Below are positions 47,634-59,121 of a DNA stretch of 64,000 bases, in pieces. The notes under the pieces are model-generated. The model was not told the DNA's origin. It saw nothing but the letters and a program-made list of their open reading frames with translations, and did not search any database. The first letter of the stretch is position 1. Each line of letters opens with the position of its first letter. A program made the position numbers and the translations under genes. Origin of the DNA: Cucumis sativus (lineage: Eukaryota > Streptophyta > Magnoliopsida > Cucurbitales > Cucurbitaceae); NCBI RefSeq assembly GCF_000004075.3, contig NC_026660.2, positions 28,089,498-28,153,497 on the forward strand, in the 5' to 3' direction.

Positions 47634-50600
47634 TCAATCTAAAGAAGCTATGACTGCATCAATGACCTCCTGTGTCGTGCTCTGTCCACCGAGGTCCTTG
47701 GTTCGGTACTTGCCTTCAAATATCACCTTCTTGACTGCTGTTTCCAATCGATCAGCAAAAGAAGGAAACTGAAGATGTCTAAGCATCATGGCGGATGATA
47801 AGAGCAGCGCCACAGGGTTTGCTTTCTTTTGTTCCACAAGCCTTTCATTCCCCACATTTCCTGCTGAAGCTCCTTGCTCAAAAACAGCGTGATCAGCACC
47901 AACATTGCCTGAGTAAAGGGAACTTCGGTTAGACCTTGAGAAACAATCCAGCAACAGTTTATTTATTAACTCATATGAACAAAAAGTTAGTGACTCCGAG
48001 CTCGGGGAAAAGGAATTTCAACAATTTGAGCTTAACGTTGTGCACTAATTGCTTACAGCCGTAGCATTCTCCATATAGTTAATTTTCAAGACATGTGGTT
48101 CTACACTTCATAAATTTCAAATTATTGCCTTGATAACATTCCCAATTACGCATCAAGGAAATAAAACAATTTTCCCCTCCGTCCATCTTACTAAATTTGT
48201 CGACAAACAAGATGTTAAAAGTAAAGGCAAGTCCGACTCAAAAATTTGTTAGTTGGTGCTTTAAGATGCTACATGCTGTCACTGGCTGGGATTGAAATGT
48301 TAAAACATATTCTTTGAATCTGAAATATTTGAGCATACCTCCCGGCATAACCCCTGTTCCACCGGCAATACCAGCAGCTGTGTTTGCTACAAGATTTCCA
48401 TAAAGATTGGGTGTCACCTGAAAAAGAATATCCAGTCATAATCAGATATCTACTTTCACATATGAAATATTCAAAATGTAATTTTTCTTTGAAAGGATGT
48501 ATCGCTATCAACCAAGTGAAATTTGTAACCCACAGACAGAGTACAAATAGAGGGGAAATTATTTCGATTTCCACCCCTACCTCAGTTATTTAAGATAACT
48601 AATATAAAAATATAAAGATTTAGAAGTTCTCTTTACCCCCCCCCCCCCCCCCCCCCCCCCCGAGAAGAAGAAGAAACTCACTACTTATATGCAAAGAATA
48701 TTTAACCAAAGGGTCGAATGGCCAAAAGGACATGCACTAAAATGATCTAAATTTAAAAAGAAGAGAAAATAATAGAAAAGATGGAAGATCCTGTTGAGCA
48801 CGTGCAAAGGACACCTCTAACTTCCTAGAAAGACCTCAGCAATCTGTAACATAGATCAATCTCAGTGGATGCTGCAACATGACTGAGTTTAGGAAATACA
48901 TCATAGAGTGCTCAAATTTGACATCAGTTACTTTTGGTTCTAATCCTAGATATAAGCAAACAAAAAAAAAACTGATTGTTTGTATGGGGTTCATTCTTCC
49001 AAATTCCCTAAGGCATATCTCAATCCTCCAATTTTAAAAATTGGATTCATAGGATGAAAGTCTCACACAGAGGCATGTATTAAGACCTTCATATGTCAAT
49101 TGATTGTATAAGTGCATACCATAACATCAAATTGCTCAGGCTTTGATACAAGTTGCATGCAGCAGTTGTCGACAATAACTTCATTGTACTTTATTCCAGG
49201 ATACTTTGTGGCAACCTCTCGACAAGATTCTAGAAACAGACCATCTGCAAGCTTCATGATATTTGCTTTGTGCACAGCTGTAACTTTCTTTCTGTTGTTC
49301 AGGTAAGCATACTCAAAAGCATATTTAGCAATGCGCTCAGAACAAAACTTTGTAATCACCTGGCAAAAGAGTGAGTATGAGAGACAAAGATACTAGGAAA
49401 AGGAGAGAAAACCTTATCATGTGTTGAAGGTTAAAATTCTAAAACACCTTATCCTATTGAAATACTAAGCCACAGTATTGGTACGAAAAATATACTTATA
49501 ACTAGTTAAATCATAAAAGTGAGATGCCTACAGCAGAGAGGGGTCTAACATAACTACTCTTCTCAGAACTCACAAAAACCGCTCAGGACCATTTTAAAGG
49601 AACTCTTGTAAGGAGGAAAAAAGAAAACCCTGAGAATTGCATGGTATCTACCAATCTCCACAAACTCTGAGTTTTCAGAAATGTAGATAGCCAAACCTAA
49701 AGACTGTCCTAAACATCAACGTCCTGGCCTTTTTTTTGTTTAAGAAAATAAGCTTATAAGAACTACATCAACCTAACTATGCTTTTGGCTTTTTTTTTAC
49801 TGATGTTAAAAAAAAAAATTATAACCTAATCCAAAACGTAAAACCAAAAACCATAGTTTAAAAAAGATGTTTCTGTTTTGAAATTTAGCCAAGAATATGA
49901 ATGTGTTTTCAAGGAGGGCGACAACAACACAGGAGAAACTGCACTGAAGGAGCATACTTTCTGTAAACAGAAATCTGAAACTCTTATCGGACAGGCATAA
50001 ACAAGCGCAGTCACTTAAAATAACCACATCATGCTCGTTAACCAATACTTGCCACGTTATGAAACATGATTACAAAGCAATGAGAGCCCTTCGCATTTCC
50101 CATATATGTACTGTAACAAATTCAAAGAATGAAGAAAAGTTGGGTAAAGATAACGCAAATCTAAATCGTAAGCTTACAATCTACAGTAAATCATCGTCCA
50201 AACATGCACCTGAAACGTATATATATTGATAGAATCACAGGCATCATTCATGAAAAACAGAACGAAAAAAAGGACTACAGGAGCTTCCAATAGTCAACAT
50301 GTTAACTCAATTAAGAGAAAACCCCATGGATCGAACTGAAATAAAAAGCAGGGCGTGTAAGGAAAGTAGTACCTTAAGACTTTCCACGACGCCAGGAACG
50401 ACCTCGTGCTCCAACCCAGAGTACTCACCCTCTGTATTCTCCCTAATCACAACAATATCAACATTCTCATGCCTGGTAGGAAGCCCAGGAAGATTAAAAC
50501 AATTCACAAGCGACGCATAAAGATCAAGCTCTTTCCTCAATTGCACATTCAACGAACTCACACCACCACCAACAGGTGTCACCAATCCTCCCTTCAAACA

Positions 50601-50924
50601 CACTTTGTTTTTCTTAATCGAGTCAATTACTTCTTGAGGCACCTTCTTCATATCCCCATGAATCTCAAACTTCTCGAAATACACAGGAGCGTGCATCGCA
50701 TCCATGACTTGCTCCACGGCGCCAGTAACCAAGGGGCCAATTCCATCTCCGGGAATCAAGGTAACGGCTCGGGGTGCACCATCTCCAGGTCGGGGCATGT
50801 AAGTGACGGATCGACTTTGAGCGTCGATTGAGGATTTGAAACATGAGGACAAAAGCGCAGGATTCTCGGAAGAGGAGGATTTAGAGAGAAGCTGCTTGAG
50901 GATCGGTAAGGATCTTCGAGCCAT
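47634..50924 (-). CDS. IDH1: NAD-dependent isocitrate dehydrogenase, regulatory subunit, mitochondrial
   Basis: Four exons, 50373-50924, 49120-49359, 48339-48417 and 47634-47908, give 381 residues. It is the regulatory subunit of the mitochondrial NAD-IDH of the citric acid cycle, which works as an oligomer with a catalytic subunit. The N-terminus ([19 protein letters not shown]) is a mitochondrial presequence. Family motifs: LIPGDGIGP near residue 57, the [13 protein letters not shown] active-site block, [30 protein letters not shown] across the exon 2-3 junction, and [16 protein letters not shown]. The C-terminal half is close to Arabidopsis IDH1 as I remember it, including [13 protein letters not shown], which supports the regulatory rather than catalytic type; the choice between regulatory paralogues is less certain. 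Intron 2 holds a 26-base C run. An AACCCTAA telo-box sits in the leader at 50962-50969. Confidence 0.92.
48636..48661. repeat. 26-base C homopolymer in IDH intron 2
   Basis: Twenty-six C in a row (G on the coding strand), preceded by TTTA and followed by GAGAAGAAG. It is extreme for AT-rich plant DNA and lies between exons 2 and 3 of the IDH gene. Confidence 0.9.
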
Positions 50925-50961
50925 CGCTGGAAAAGGGTCTTTGGGAGCTAGAGCTGGCTGG

Positions 50962-50969
50962 TTAGGGTT
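50962..50969 (-). promoter_or_regulatory. Telo-box in the IDH 5' leader
   Basis: AACCCTAA on the minus strand, 38-45 bases before the IDH start codon, a position common in plant housekeeping genes. Site II-like TGGGCC and GGCCCA lie much further up (about 51.79-51.81 kb). Confidence 0.4.
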
Positions 50970-51949
50970 CCGGTGGTGTAACGGCGGTTCACGTCTAACA
51001 ATTGAGATCGATCATTAGGGAGTCGCCGGAGTTGGTAAAGTCTAAGGAGAGAAAATAAAATTCAGCGTTAGACAGCGGAAAGAAAAGCAAGGAAACGGAG
51101 AGCTCTTATCCAGTGCGATCAATTTCATTACATTTACGTGAAACTCATATTCCTCTCCAATCGTTGTGTGCTAAATGTCGGTGTTGGTCGAACCATATCT
51201 TTGATTACAACTGCATCTACTGCAGCGGATAATTTTCTTTTATTTTTCTTTTTTAGCTCAACGCTATAATTTAGGATTTATTTTCTCATTTATTCCTTTA
51301 GTGATTAAATTGTGTTTGTCAATTTCGTTTTCTTTTTCTTTAAAATGTTTTTTTTATCGGAAACCCTTTTTTAAATATAATTATAACTTGAACCATTTAA
51401 AATTCTTTTGAGAAAAATGAAATATTATTTAACTATTTTAATTTAAATATCTTTTTTAAAAATATTCATCCACGTTAAATCTATATTTCTATCCATATTT
51501 TAAAAAAGTACTGATATCTAATATATTTCACAATCTATGGTACACGATTATATATTTACCGAAAGTAATATTTGGATATGGTGTCGCCACTCGCTAGTAG
51601 CCCGTAGCTTATAACATGAAAATAAAATTATAACTCTTTTCTTTTTTGTAATAAAAAGTAATTTCTTTTGCCATATAGTATGATTTAAGTGAGCTACGTA
51701 GAAATGTGGTGTCACCACCCATCCCTTGGACTATTGGATCTAGAGTTTGGTTGGGCACAATAATTCCTACCCATCCCATTAAAACTACTGGGCCTAACTT
51801 TTTGTCCGGCCCAATAATTATTTCTTTCAGTTTTTACTTTTGGACCCATCTAGTTAGGTCTAATTTTATCCTTAACTACTCGTTTTCACCCGAATTTATT
51901 CCAATTTTGAACTGGTATGGTTTAAGGAAAGCGAGTATGAATCAATAAA

Positions 51950-52100
51950 TTGGAACTATTTATAAAATATAACAAAATTTTATATTCGATCAGTGATAGA
52001 CATTGACGAACACTCGGTATCTATATTGATAGAGTCTTGAATCTTATTACAAGTTTAAAAAGAATTTAATTCATTTTGTTATGTTTAAAAATCGTTTTAA
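51950..52100. mobile_element. MITE-like TA-rich inverted-repeat element, copy 1
   Basis: About 150 bases bounded by inverted repeats: TAAAATATAACAAAATT on the left, and on the right a sequence whose complement reads TAAACATAACAAAATGA. The interior has GATCAGTGATAGACATTGA and TATTGATAGAGTCT, the GTGATAGAC-type core seen also at the right end of the window. I remember this type as very common in Cucumis DNA; it has no coding capacity. Possibly a non-autonomous DNA transposon. Confidence 0.55.
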
Positions 52101-54934
52101 GTATATATTTACGGGTTGAAATCATACTCATTGAAAAAGAGAAAGTGGCACACTAGTTGTTGAAGGTTTAGTATAAATTATTGTTTTAAGAAGATGAAAT
52201 AATATTTTTTGTGATTAGGTGGATGAAATTCATACTCATTCATTTTTAATTTCAAACCGTTTAAGAAATATTTTAATTGGTTGGTTGAGTGACCAGTGTG
52301 CAATATATAATTTACAAGAGTTTGATCACTAGATATAACTAATAAGTATAGATTAATATATTGAAGTTAGTAAGTTTGTGTTTGGAGTGTAGAATTGTAA
52401 ATTTGAGTTTCTCCACAATTGTGAAAAGTAGATTTAGAAAATAAGATAAAGTTACTTAACAAATGTAAAAAACTGAATTTCTCGGTAGACACTAAATATA
52501 AAAAGCAGAGTTAATCGATAACCATGCATGATTAATAGTATTTATTATCAAAATCGAATTGTATACAAAAATTTAAGAAGTAAGTTGGCGGGCCAAACGA
52601 AACTTGAAATATTAAAAAAAATGAAGCTTAGACTCCCATAAGTACAATAAATTTATAAAATAACATAACCCGTTTAACCGTTTGCTATATAAAAAAGCAA
52701 TTATTGTTGTATTTGTAAACAAACTAACTTGTTTTGTCACGTTCGAACACAATATTTTATCTTCTCTGAAAATATTGAATAAAATTGACAAAAAAAAAAC
52801 ACTTAGAAATAAATAATTAATTGTGTATTTAGTTTAAATTTTGAAACAAGTTATTTTAGACCACAACAATTCGAAGAATCAAATAACCCTTTTGAAACAT
52901 CTTTACCGTTCAATTTAAACTATTACGTTGTAAAAATAATTAAACAAAATTAATTTTTTTAAAAAAATAGTTTTTCTCTAATCAATCCAAACGAATCTTA
53001 AAAACTAACCAAATAGAGATAAGGTCGACCCTAAACCGACGAGAACGCCACATATATTTAGAATAATATATATGTATTATTTTTGGAGGAAGGCAAAGTT
53101 AGATTTTGCATACAATTGTTTCTCATCCTCTCTACATAAAAAAAGAAAAAGAAATGAGTGGTCACTGTGACACCAAAATAATCTCAAAAGAAGAAAGAAA
53201 AAGCAATGGATTGAGATGTTTCTAGCCATCAATTTGGTCACATTCAACTTTCAATTATTAGAGTTTATAAAATTTAAAGGGCAAACTTAACATTTTTTAT
53301 TTATTTACTTTTGTTTCCTATATGAGTTCTTCATGAGAAACTTAAACTAAAATCGTTAAAAATAAAGTGTCAATTTGTGGTACCATATTCTTAATATAAT
53401 AGCAATGAAGTGTCAAATATGTCTCTTTGTTGCTAGAAAGCAACAAAAATTAAACATATTATTTTTTTCTTCTTATCGATTAATTAACGATTATATCGTT
53501 AATTCTTACAACTTTTAAAAGGTTGTATTCTTCTTTATTAAGAATGCAATTCTTTTAACCATGATGTTTTAAAAAATTTTACAAAATAACTTATTCACAA
53601 CACCAATGGGATCGATTCAAATGCTTTGCAAGATTAGATAGATCAATCATTTAAGAAAAAAAAAATGAATAAAACGTTGTTAGATAGTTATATGTGTATA
53701 TCGCGTTCGTGGGAATATAAAAGCAACGAATTCTATAAGTCAAAGTAATAAAAAAAATTAAAATATAACGTAGATTTTAGATATATACGTTTCTTTTGTT
53801 TGTTTATCTTTCTTTATCGTATAGTATCACATCCGTATATCATGAAATAAACAAAAAAGAGTATATCTATTACTATGCTTCTGTTGACTTGTTGTTGTAA
53901 CATATTCATAGTTAGCTAAAATATTTTGATTTGTAAAAAAGCAAAAAAAATGTGAAACTCGAACCCTATCATTTTAGAATATGTTGTTGGTAATCCTCGA
54001 TTCTTAGTAAAAGATGTCAAAAGTTCATCAATCTTTTTATTCTTGTGAACAATTAGTCAACATTACAAAGAATCTAATTGGTTCTCACAAACAAAATTTT
54101 CAATTTTAATTTCTTTTTTTTCGTAAATTTTTAATTTAAAGTCGAAAGTATTACTGGCCAATCCTATATTTCGAAAAATTTACACAATCACTAATTATGT
54201 TATAATCCATACAATATTTAATTTTAGTTTTAATTGAAAATTTTATCATTTGTTTAATAAATAAAAAATATATTGTTTCTAAAGAAAAAAAAACACATTA
54301 GACACAATTTATATATACATATACATATATATAAAAGGCATAGTAGACAAAAATTTGAAATTTCAAGAAAATTTTAGAATTTTTAAAAAATTTTAAACTT
54401 GTATATTAACTAAAGAGATTAAGAAAAGGTTAAAAAAATCATATTTCACAATAATATCTCTAATAATTAAGGTATTTTCATTTCTCAAAAAGAAAAAAAT
54501 AATAATAGTATTTTCAATAGTCTAAATTTGGTTATTTTATTTTCAATAAATTTTAAATTTAGTAAAATTTATTTTCAAATTTAGTTAAATAATAACGTTT
54601 GTTAATTTTTATGCAAGGAAAAAAATATATGTTTTAATATTCTTAATTGACATACAACTAAAGAATAAATTTTATTGGAAAAGTAAAAAAAATAATATAA
54701 GAGACTAAATTTCAGTTTTTTAAAAGATAAAAACTTAGGTTATTGTTAAATTTGATATCTATAAATAGAAAAAAATTATAATTAGAATTTAGTTCTAATA
54801 ACTTTATAAAGTTATAATAAATAGTTGAATGAACTAATTTTATCAAAGTATAGAAAGAATTAAATTATAACTTACTTAAACTTACCATTTAAGATTAAAA
54901 TGAAGATTTAGAGAAGTAGAGTTGAATTAACAAA

Positions 54935-54957
54935 ATGATGATGATGATGATGATGAT
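54935..54957. repeat. (ATG)n trinucleotide repeat
   Basis: Seven to eight ATG/GAT units, about 240 bases before the serine acetyltransferase start codon; possibly at the edge of its promoter. Confidence 0.85.
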
Positions 54958-55195
54958 ATATTTGAGAAAAGAAAAAAAAAAAGGTGTGGAGATGAAACGA
55001 AGCGATAAGAGGAGGAACATTTATATTCACTTTCCGCAATAGCAATAAACGAGGAGCTCGATCACAACGCCGCATGGGCGCAAAGTTTTTCCCCTGCCAC
55101 TCAGCGCCACCAGTTCCACACACCCGTTTCCATTTTTTCTCCTTTTCTATGTTCTGACACTTCCTTCGATTTGCCCCCTTCACTCGCCCTTCTCC

Positions 55196-57741
55196 ATGGC
55201 TTGCCTGAGCGATCACAACTGGCCCGCTTCCCTCTCCAATCAACTCACTGATTGTGTTTCCCGTCGAGGGGAGCAAGAACATGGCGCTGACACTCCCGCT
55301 TTTTTCTCTGCGGATTCTATGAAATTTGGTATCGAAAGGGTCTTTCCTGTTTATGCTATGGGATCTTCCAAGCCCTCCGCCTCACTCACCGCCGTTGTTT
55401 CTGATTTGGGTGACCCAATTTGGGATGCCGTCAGAGAGGAGGCTAAGTTGGAGGTAATTGCGTTTTCTTTCTAAACACCCTTTTTCTGTTTTTTTTTTTT
55501 TTAAATACTGCGTTGAGCTTTTTTGTTAGGCCTGTTTTGAGGTGGGTTTTAATTTCATTGTTTTGAATCATGAAAAAGCTTACGTTATTGGGGGTTGAGT
55601 AATTTATTTTTTGTTTAATTTCTGTGGTGGAATCAGAATTCATTTGAGTGACGAAATTTTGTACAGGCAGAAAAGGAGCCAATTTTAAGCAGCTTCTTGT
55701 ATGCCAGTATCTTGTCACACGATTGTTTGGAGCAAGCATTGAGTTTTGTTCTTGCTAATCGGCTTCAGAATCCCACTCTCTTAGCTACTCAGTTGATGGA
55801 TATATTTTGTGATGTTATGATGCATGATAGAAGTATTCAACATTCCATTCGCCTAGATCTGCAGGTAAAATCCATTAAAGATCTACGTATTGAGAGTGTT
55901 GTAGATATAATTAAACTTTGGTATTGGAGTAAGAGTTGGTGTATTCGAACACAAACTTTAGTGTATTTTACCAATCTGAAACCTCTTAGCCAACTTTCTT
56001 TGGCAGGCCTTTAAAAACCGGGATCCTGCTTGTTTGTCTTACAGTTCAGCGCTTCTATATCCTAAGGTAATTGATATTTTCAAATCAAGCGGCTTAGTTT
56101 GGTTCACAGAGCTGTTCACCGTCCTTGTTGTTACGTACTTCCTTAAGATATATTTTTGGTAGAGTAAAAATCTTTGTTTGCTTGTTGTTACAACTCTAAA
56201 CACTTTTGTTTAAACCAGTTTTTTTTATCAGTGAACTGATACTAGAAATCTGCTCTTTGCAGGGCTACCATTCCCTTCAGGTACATAGAGTTGCACATAC
56301 TTTGTGGAATCGAGGACGTATTGTGTTGGCCTTAGCACTACAAAGTCGAATTAGCGAGGTAGATTGATACTTCTGCATGGCTTGTCTGTGTTGCCTTCTG
56401 AGTTACTTTTACTTAATTAGTACGTTTTTCTTTGCAGGTTTTTGGTGTTGACATCCATCCTGGTTAGTTAATCCTCAATCACGAGCCCTCTTAGTTTGAC
56501 AGATAGAACAAGAGTGATGCTTTGTTAATTAAATCAGTGGGGTACTTTCCTCTGGAATAAAATAATATTGAATGAGGCCGTGAGAAAACGCCTCAGTTTT
56601 GTCATCTTACGAGATTATAAAATTTTAGCTAAGAAGCAAAAAATGACTCAGCCTATGAATTGTTAAAGGTTTATGTGTTGACAGTATTGTAGATGTCTCT
56701 TTCTAAACAGTTGACTGCTGGGTTCAGTATTACTCTAAAAAAATCATACTATTGATTTCCTGTTCAAAACATGAACATTTTTTTCTTTTTTTTTTCAGCT
56801 GCAAAAATTGGAGATGGAATTCTCTTGGATCATGCAACAGGCGTTGTTATTGGTGAAACTGCTGTTGTGGGTAACAGAGTTTCATTGATGCATGTAAGTT
56901 CTTTATCTTGTCTTGTTGCCACTAAACTGTCCTCTTTTCCATTTAGGTCTTCTTGAAAATATTGTCTTAAACTCTCCATGACCCTCTTGCCCCATGGCCT
57001 ATAGACCATAGTTAGTGCAGTATTGCTGTCTGACCTTCAACTGAATCAGCTGTTTATGGGTTCAACTTTCTTAGGGTGTAACTTTGGGGGGCACTGGGAA
57101 AGAAGTTGGCGACCGTCATCCAAAAGTGGGTGATGGTGCACTAATTGGAGCCTCTACTACCATACTTGGAAACATTAAAATCGGCAAGGGGGCAGTGGTG
57201 GCTGCTGGTTCCCTTGTGTTAAAAGATGTCCCTCCTCACAGGTTTAAATTTTAAAGCATATTCTTTTTCTATGTCAACTTCTTGTGGATGTAATATATTT
57301 GAACCACAACCATGATGAATCTTTTTTTTTTTTTTCTTTTTTAATTTTTGTGTTTGTTCATAGTATGGTTGCTGGAATCCCGGCCAAGGTGATTGGGTAT
57401 GTTGCAGAGCAGGATCCCTCATTGACAATGAAGCATGGTATATTTAGATTTTCTCGAAAAAAACATTCAATATCTTCAGCTTTTACGTTTTAACTCATGC
57501 TCTTTTGTCATGCAGATGCTACCAAAGACTTTTTTGAACATGTTGCTGGTAGTACTTGTAGAGATGCTAAAGCCACCGGTTAGCTCCCTATAATCATTAT
57601 CAATCAATTCATTCTGGATTTGGAATATTATGATAAGTTTACACAATACAAACCATGTGCCAATTTAAAAGTCTCATTTTTTATCTGTGGTCTTGGTTTT
57701 CTGCAGGTCAGTGCCCCGAAAGCAAGGATAGTCGGCTCTGA
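55196..57741 (+). CDS. Serine O-acetyltransferase, SERAT3 type
   Basis: Ten exons: 55196-55453, 55667-55864, 56007-56066, 56263-56358, 56438-56462, 56799-56893, 57075-57241, 57364-57437, 57516-57578 and 57707-57741; 356 residues. It makes O-acetylserine from serine and acetyl-CoA, the step that commits carbon to cysteine synthesis. Residues 75-205 are the helical SATase N-terminal domain (DPIWDAVREEAKLEAE, ASILSHDCLEQALSF). From about 205 a left-handed beta-helix of hexapeptide repeats follows, with active-site pieces DIHPAAKIGDG, GTGKEVGDRHP and MVAGIPAKVIG. There is no clear plastid or mitochondrial leader, so it is probably cytosolic like Arabidopsis SERAT3;1. The tail CPESKDSRL lacks the terminal Ile that docks into OAS thiol-lyase in other groups. 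If intron 9 is retained, a TAG follows at once, giving a protein ending DAKATG. Confidence 0.9.
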
Positions 57742-59121
57742 GGGTGTGCTTCTGTTCTTGTTTCAGTAGGCAACGGTTTGTATCTGAAAGATGAAGTTCA
57801 CGTGGTATTTTTGTTAAAAAAAAAACTGAAGTACACGTGTTATTATTACGAAGCCTTTTCTTTTAGATTAGTATTGACTTGTTAGGTAATAAGATGAATT
57901 ACAGTCGTTAGGTAATAAGGTGAATTATAGTTGTAGGAGATCTGAGAGGATTATGTTCTGAAAAGTTTGATGAATATTTTTGTATAAATAATCTATTCCT
58001 TTTTAAGTAATGTATAAAAGTACTTACAATTGCCCCACAGTTCTCTTCTTTGCAAATTCACACTACTCTGCTAGTTTGCTTATTGGTTTGTATGATTGAG
58101 TAACATATTGAAGATCTATCAAGCATGTCTTGCTTGGCAATCCTTCATGAAAAGTGAAAACCAATTTCTCAACTCCAGGCAAAGGCCTAATTGTTTTACG
58201 ATGGCGAATCCCACTCGCTTGGATTAGTGTAGTGTATCTTTTTAAGCTGAACCGTTATCTCTCCTTCCTGGATGAATTTTGGCTCCACATATGGCTGCAC
58301 CCACCAACTTTCTGACCAGAGAGAATTGTAAAAGCCGTTGCTGTCATCGAAGTGTAGAGCATCCTCACCAATGTGTTACGTTACCATAGGGAATCAAAGC
58401 ATAACCAGGTTCCAAGATTCCATTGTTATTTTTTTGGCGATGGGCAGTTCTTGAAATTTGAATCCCTGGGTTGGTCTCACTTGAACATGTGCAAGTAAAC
58501 AGAGATGAATTTTGTTGCAAGGGCAGATTTTCCGGGTAGTGACGATATCTTCAAGCAGCAGTGGTAAATGTATGTAAGGAGAGGGAGGAATGACACTAGA
58601 ACTCAAATGCGTTGGGGTGTTGCTTATTGTACTAAATTCACAAATACCTCAAGGGCTTTGATATGATTATTATTTACTTCAAATGTGTTCATAAAAAACT
58701 TCATTGTTAACTAAAAAATTATTCAATACCTGAATTCATGATCACAAAAATAAATAAATAAATAGAGAAAGAAAAAAAATGCTGGGAGCAAAGGTCCGAA
58801 GGAGATGGAAGGAAATTGTAGCCAAAAAGGGCCAATATTATTCTTTGTCAAATGAAATTATATATGGTTTTTTGTCATCTCATTGCTGTTGAATGAAACA
58901 TAAAATGAACATACAATTAAGAGAACAAGTAATGAATGGCCCAACATCGATCAACCGATCTGGTTGTTCTTCCATTATATTGTTGTTCTGTCATCTTGCC
59001 ACCGTATTCACCCTTCGATCGGCCAACCAATCGATCTCATCCCCAACCCATCATCGCCCAATTTTTGAACATTCATGTAATGTTGTTAGTAAGAACATTC
59101 TACATGTTCTGTTCTCCGTGG
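57742..59121. other. Convergent 3' flanks of serine acetyltransferase and cyclin
   Basis: 3' untranslated and spacer DNA. A pair of short repeats, CGTTAGGTAATAAG and TGTTAGGTAATAAG, lies near 57880-57920. No gene seen. Confidence 0.55.

Larger units (their letters stand above)
50970..55195. other. Divergent spacer between IDH and serine acetyltransferase
   Basis: Four kilobases of AT-rich DNA with site II-like TGGGCC/GGCCCA words near 51.8 kb, a MITE-like element at 51950-52100 and an ATG-repeat near the serine acetyltransferase leader. No gene recognised. Confidence 0.55.

Noticed and set aside
51706-51948. 80-codon open frame upstream of IDH
   Set aside because: No homology recognised; it overlaps site II-like promoter words and ends at the MITE-like element.
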